IMG/VR virus record: IMGVR_UViG_3300025684_000044
Coordinates: 1-31,507 of that record
Direction: 5' to 3' (one strand)
Length of the DNA stretch: 31,507 bases
Origin: a virus
The notes below the pieces were generated by a model that was given only the letters and a program-made list of their open reading frames with translations, ran no database searches and was not told the origin of the DNA. Positions 29,168-31,507 of this stretch are shown here, one piece after another; positions within the stretch are counted from its first letter, which is position 1, and each line of letters opens with the position of its first letter. A program made the translations under genes and the position numbers.

Positions 29168-29592
29168 AGAAACGGTTTGATCGTGATCTGTATAAGTTGT
29201 ATGACGAGTTGGCAAAAGATGCTACTCGTTTATATAACCAAAAGATAGGTAATCCACTCACTGATAATCCTAATCGTTATAAGCAGGATTTGATGTGTGA
29301 TGACTACATGGTAGAATGCGAAGTGAAGTTAGTCTGGGGTAAGGAACAATTTCCGTACGACACCGTACAGTTACCTCAGCGCAAGGAAAAGTTCTTTGAT
29401 ACATTGACTCAGTTCTATATCTGGAACAAGTCGCTCACACGGGCGGCTACGTTCTGGTCAGAAGACGTAAAGAACTTAGAGCCGGTGGAGGTACCTAACA
29501 AGTACGTATACTCTGGAGAATACTTCTTCCAGATTCCTCTGGACCTTGTTACATTTGTACAACTTGAACATGACTTGGAGTTACCACAATGA
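29155..29592 (+). CDS. Hypothetical protein, possible nuclease-like fold
   Basis: The 145-aa product begins MSGVKKRFDRDLYKLYDELA, then has MCDDYMVECEVKLVWGKEQF (47-66) and YDTVQLPQRKEKFFDTLTQF. D50 with E56-V57-K58 and R76-K77 could be a D...E-x-K arrangement of a restriction-type nuclease, but the support is weak. The remainder is hydrophobic and aromatic (YIWNKSLTRAATFW). It overlaps nrdA by 13 nt and the next gene by 4 nt. No family recognised with confidence. Confidence 0.65.
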   Translation: MSGVKKRFDRDLYKLYDELAKDATRLYNQKIGNPLTDNPNRYKQDLMCDDYMVECEVKLVWGKEQFPYDTVQLPQRKEKFFDTLTQFYIWNKSLTRAATFWSEDVKNLEPVEVPNKYVYSGEYFFQIPLDLVTFVQLEHDLELPQ

Positions 29593-29936
29593 TCGTTAAT
29601 GATATGCACGTAGATGACCGCTGTGTTCCAGTATGTATGTCTACCTTACACGATTCTATTATGTCAGCTTGGCATACTGTGGATGACATTAGATCGCTTC
29701 TCAAATCTGCTGAGAACATGAACGAGGATCAGATGATGAATGCCCTTCTAGGGTTAGAGATCTTTGCTGACATGCGAATGCAGGAACTATTTGATACGTA
29801 CGAAAACGTAATGCACAATCAACGAGTCGCACTAGAACGGGGGAACGGCTATGACAAAGGAATGGAAGCACTTAGAAGAGAAACTATTAACGCTTTGGAT
29901 GAAGCTCCTCAAAGCTTCGGTCAAGGGAAAATCTAG
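29589..29936 (+). CDS. Hypothetical Met-rich helical protein, 115 aa
   Basis: The product begins MIVNDMHVDDRCVPVCMSTL with C12 and C16, then has helices HDSIMSAWHTVDDIRSLLKS and DQMMNALLGLEIFADMRMQE. Met content is high. It is likely a helical cytosolic protein; no family recognised. The ATG overlaps the previous stop by 4 nt. The last 86 nt overlap a 52-aa gene in another frame. Confidence 0.65.
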   Translation: MIVNDMHVDDRCVPVCMSTLHDSIMSAWHTVDDIRSLLKSAENMNEDQMMNALLGLEIFADMRMQELFDTYENVMHNQRVALERGNGYDKGMEALRRETINALDEAPQSFGQGKI

Positions 29937-30009
29937 GAAGATAGCTAAGATAGAATCTAAGCTGATTCAGTTAGAACTGGAGAAGAAGAATGACTCTAGA
30001 AGAAGTTGA
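29851..30009 (+). CDS. 52-aa Lys-rich coiled-coil protein overlapping both neighbours
   Basis: ATG at 29851 has GGGGGA 6 nt upstream. The frame runs to TGA at 30009, covering the otherwise empty 29937-29989. The product MTKEWKHLEEKLLTLWMKLL then KASVKGKSRKIAKIESKLIQ and LELEKKNDSRRS has leucines at heptad-like spacing and is very basic. It overlaps the 115-aa gene by 86 nt and the next by 20 nt. The 'LW-x-KLL-x-ASVK...KI-x-KLIQLELEKKND' type is familiar from small phage ORFs. It explains how translation reaches the 105-aa gene. Confidence 0.6.
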   Translation: MTKEWKHLEEKLLTLWMKLLKASVKGKSRKIAKIESKLIQLELEKKNDSRRS

Positions 30010-30307
30010 TCAATTATTAGTTAAGTTACAGGAAGAGGAAGCGGAGTACGAGAGACGGTACGATCCGTACAATAACCCTGTATCTCGTGAGGTAGAACGA
30101 GTAACTACCTTAAGAGAGTTCGTAGAATGTGGAGTTCCTTTTGAATATTACGGGGATCACATTGTATTGTTTGACAAGTACATAATCACTCTACGCAAAA
30201 GAAGGTGGCGTGTAGACGGAAAGAACACGTGGTACCACTTCAAGAATGCTGAAGACTTGTTAACTCGCTATTTGTTAAAGGATGAGACATGGGAAGTAAC
30301 ATCATAG
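29990..30307 (+). CDS. Hypothetical protein, 105 aa
   Basis: The product MTLEEVDQLLVKLQEEEAEY then RRYDPYNNPVSREVERVTTL and an aromatic half (EYYGDHIVLFDKYIITLRKR, TWYHFKNAEDLLTRYLLKDE). The second half looks like a small beta-plus-helix domain. No family recognised. GGAG lies 11 nt before the ATG. It overlaps the coiled-coil gene upstream and the 62-aa gene downstream. Confidence 0.7.
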   Translation: MTLEEVDQLLVKLQEEEAEYERRYDPYNNPVSREVERVTTLREFVECGVPFEYYGDHIVLFDKYIITLRKRRWRVDGKNTWYHFKNAEDLLTRYLLKDETWEVTS

Positions 30308-30477
30308 AGCGTACTAAATTCTACGAAGAGATTGCTAAGTGTAGCATAGATTACAGTCCACCTACGCAATACTTCACTGACGTTTTGGACTCATTAGAAT
30401 ACATGCAGAAGCAGATCAATGACTTACGCCAAGAAAATGAGAGACTGCATAAAGAGCTAAGTAAAATATTTAAATAA
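30289..30477 (+). CDS. Small coiled-coil protein, 62 aa
   Basis: The product begins MGSNIIERTKFYEEIAKCSI and ends with a clear leucine-rich coiled coil, DSLEYMQKQINDLRQENERL HKELSKIF (in two parts), likely to dimerise. It overlaps the previous gene by 19 nt and is the last gene before a promoter and terminator. No family recognised. Confidence 0.65.
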   Translation: MGSNIIERTKFYEEIAKCSIDYSPPTQYFTDVLDSLEYMQKQINDLRQENERLHKELSKIFK

Positions 30478-30482
30478 TCCGG

Positions 30483-30510
30483 TTGCCAAAAGGCAATTAG
30501 CAGATATAAT
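30483..30510 (+). promoter_or_regulatory. Strong promoter-like sequence before nrdB
   Basis: TTGCCA (30483-30488), 16-nt spacer, and a perfect TATAAT (30505-30510). The predicted start near 30517 lies only a few nt before the hairpin at 30519, so any transcript would meet that structure at once. Confidence 0.55.
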
Positions 30511-30518
30511 AGTAATAT

Positions 30519-30542
30519 AGCCGGTAACTTCACCGGCTTTTT
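30519..30542 (+). terminator. Rho-independent terminator before nrdB
   Basis: AGCCGGT and ACCGGCT form a perfect 7-bp stem with a 6-nt loop followed by five Ts. It closes the nrdA operon. nrdB then needs read-through or its own promoter. Confidence 0.85.
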
Positions 30543-30574
30543 AGCCTTCAACCCACACTCATAGGAAGAACAAT

Positions 30575-31507
30575 ATGTCGCTACTTGAAGGAAGTCTTGT
30601 ATACAAGCCTTTTAAATACCCAGAGTTCGTAAAGCTCGCAACAGAGCACGAGCGCATTCATTGGATTGAGGATGAACTGGAACTTCAAACAGACGTTGCC
30701 CACTGGCGAAATGGTAAGCTCACACAGGCAGAGAAAGAACACATTACACAGATTCTCAAACTGTTTACTACATCCGATGTAGCAGTTGGTACCAACTATC
30801 TAGAATACTACCTACCTAAGTTTAAGAACAACGAAGTACGAGCAATGCTCTCTTCATTCGCTAGCCGTGAGTTCATTCATCAGCGTTCGTACGCATTACT
30901 GAATGATACCCTTGGCCTAGACGAAGCAGAGTTCTCTGCCTTCTTAGACTACCAACAGATGGCCGATAAGATTGAGTTTATGGCCGACATTGACATGCAT
31001 AGCCACCAAGGGACTGCACTGGCGATTGCACGTAGCGTACTTAACGAAGGAGTATCTCTATTCAGTGCGTTTGCAATGCTTCTCAACTACCAACGCTTTG
31101 GCAAGATGCCTGGAATGTGTACGGTTGTTGAGTGGTCTGCACGTGATGAAACCATGCACAGTGATGGTATGGCACTACTCTTCCGTGAGTTCTGTAACGA
31201 ACACCCACGAATTGTTAATGATGAATTTAAGAAAGCTATATACGAAATGTTTAGGACTTCTATTAAGCTTGAGGACAAGGTTATTGATATTGCGTTTAAG
31301 ATGGGCGCTGTACAGGGCTTGTCGTCAGAGGAGGTTAAGCAATATATCCGATTCCTTGCTGATAGGAGACTCATCCAACTCGGTCTTAAGGGCAACTGGA
31401 AAGTGAAAGAAAATCCTTTACCTTGGATGGAGACTATGCTAGGCTCAGACTCAATGAGTAACTTCTTTGAAAAGAGGGTTACTGATTACAATGCCGCAGG
31501 TATGACA
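30575..31507 (+). CDS. nrdB: Ribonucleotide reductase class I small subunit (3' end cut by window)
   Basis: NrdB holds the di-iron centre that makes the tyrosyl radical passed to NrdA. The frame is open for 311 codons to the window edge. Metal ligands match class Ia: D68 (TTSDVAV), E99 and H102 (SREFIHQRSY), E158 (NEGVSLF), E192 and H195 (ARDETMHSDG). Radical Tyr is Y106, four after H102 as in E. coli Y122. Residues 29-44 (HWIEDELELQTDVAHW) hold the electron-transfer Trp region. ATG follows AGGAAGA by 6-9 nt. It lies after a promoter and terminator that separate it from the nrdA operon. Confidence 0.92.
   Translation, partial: MSLLEGSLVYKPFKYPEFVKLATEHERIHWIEDELELQTDVAHWRNGKLTQAEKEHITQILKLFTTSDVAVGTNYLEYYLPKFKNNEVRAMLSSFASREFIHQRSYALLNDTLGLDEAEFSAFLDYQQMADKIEFMADIDMHSHQGTALAIARSVLNEGVSLFSAFAMLLNYQRFGKMPGMCTVVEWSARDETMHSDGMALLFREFCNEHPRIVNDEFKKAIYEMFRTSIKLEDKVIDIAFKMGAVQGLSSEEVKQYIRFLADRRLIQLGLKGNWKVKENPLPWMETMLGSDSMSNFFEKRVTDYNAAGMT

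Noticed and set aside
1-31507. Integrated prophage or mobile element
   Set aside because: No integrase, transposase, terminal repeats, attachment-like duplications or bacterial flanking genes are visible.

Overview
The window is part of a tailed double-stranded DNA phage genome (Caudoviricetes). Terminase, portal, scaffold and capsid genes sit beside a phage replication and nucleotide-synthesis module. I see no rRNA or tRNA gene, integrase, single-subunit RNA polymerase, lysis gene or insertion sequence, so it reads as a virulent phage. The style points to a marine phage: a family A polymerase with a DnaJ-type zinc insertion (known from the SAR116 phage HMO-2011), class I ribonucleotide reductase, and structural proteins with MN-x-GG motifs that I recall mainly from marine viral contigs. 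A GcrA-like small regulator hints weakly at an alphaproteobacterial host. Host and virion type are inference.

Layout. (1) 1-12.5 kb, minus strand: the late/structural arm. Read in transcription order it holds a Cys-rich 56-aa protein, a beta-rich virion protein, three tiny basic proteins, terS, terL, portal, a 75-aa helical protein, a polyvalent-like 490-aa protein, a 520-aa protein with an EF-hand-like loop, an acidic 123-aa protein, scaffold, major capsid, an Ala/Thr-rich 136-aa protein and a fibre-like protein cut by the window edge. Most genes overlap by 1-4 nt. (2) 12.5-13.9 kb: a control region around one 103-aa gene, with about 770 nt of non-coding DNA. It carries promoter-like boxes, paired palindromes, a 17-nt direct repeat, a perfect DnaA box and a terminator. 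(3) 13.8-18.7 kb, minus strand: about 15 small accessory genes, including a GP88-family protein, a cytosine-5 methyltransferase, an Api92/YubB-like protein, a DUF3846-like protein and two hydrophobic peptides of 24 and 21 aa. (4) 18.7-19.0 kb: a divergent control region with repeated palindromic operators. (5) 19.0-31.5 kb, plus strand: a Toprim primase, a GcrA-like regulator, small ORFs, a DnaB-type helicase, DNA polymerase A, an unrecognised 280-aa protein, a Cas4/RecB-type nuclease, a T7-type endonuclease I, a DUF3310 protein, nrdA, small ORFs and nrdB (open at the window edge).

How it fits together: the right arm degrades nucleic acid, makes dNTPs (NrdA/NrdB), and primes, unwinds and copies DNA, with endonuclease I resolving junctions. 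The small-gene block is probably early host takeover and DNA modification. The left arm builds the head and packages the genome. The three non-coding blocks at 12.55-12.73, 13.04-13.82 and 18.69-19.0 kb share sequence words and probably hold the regulatory logic and perhaps an origin. The least explained parts are those control regions, a repeated GCGTGTCTT word in and before the primase gene, and the two hydrophobic peptides.
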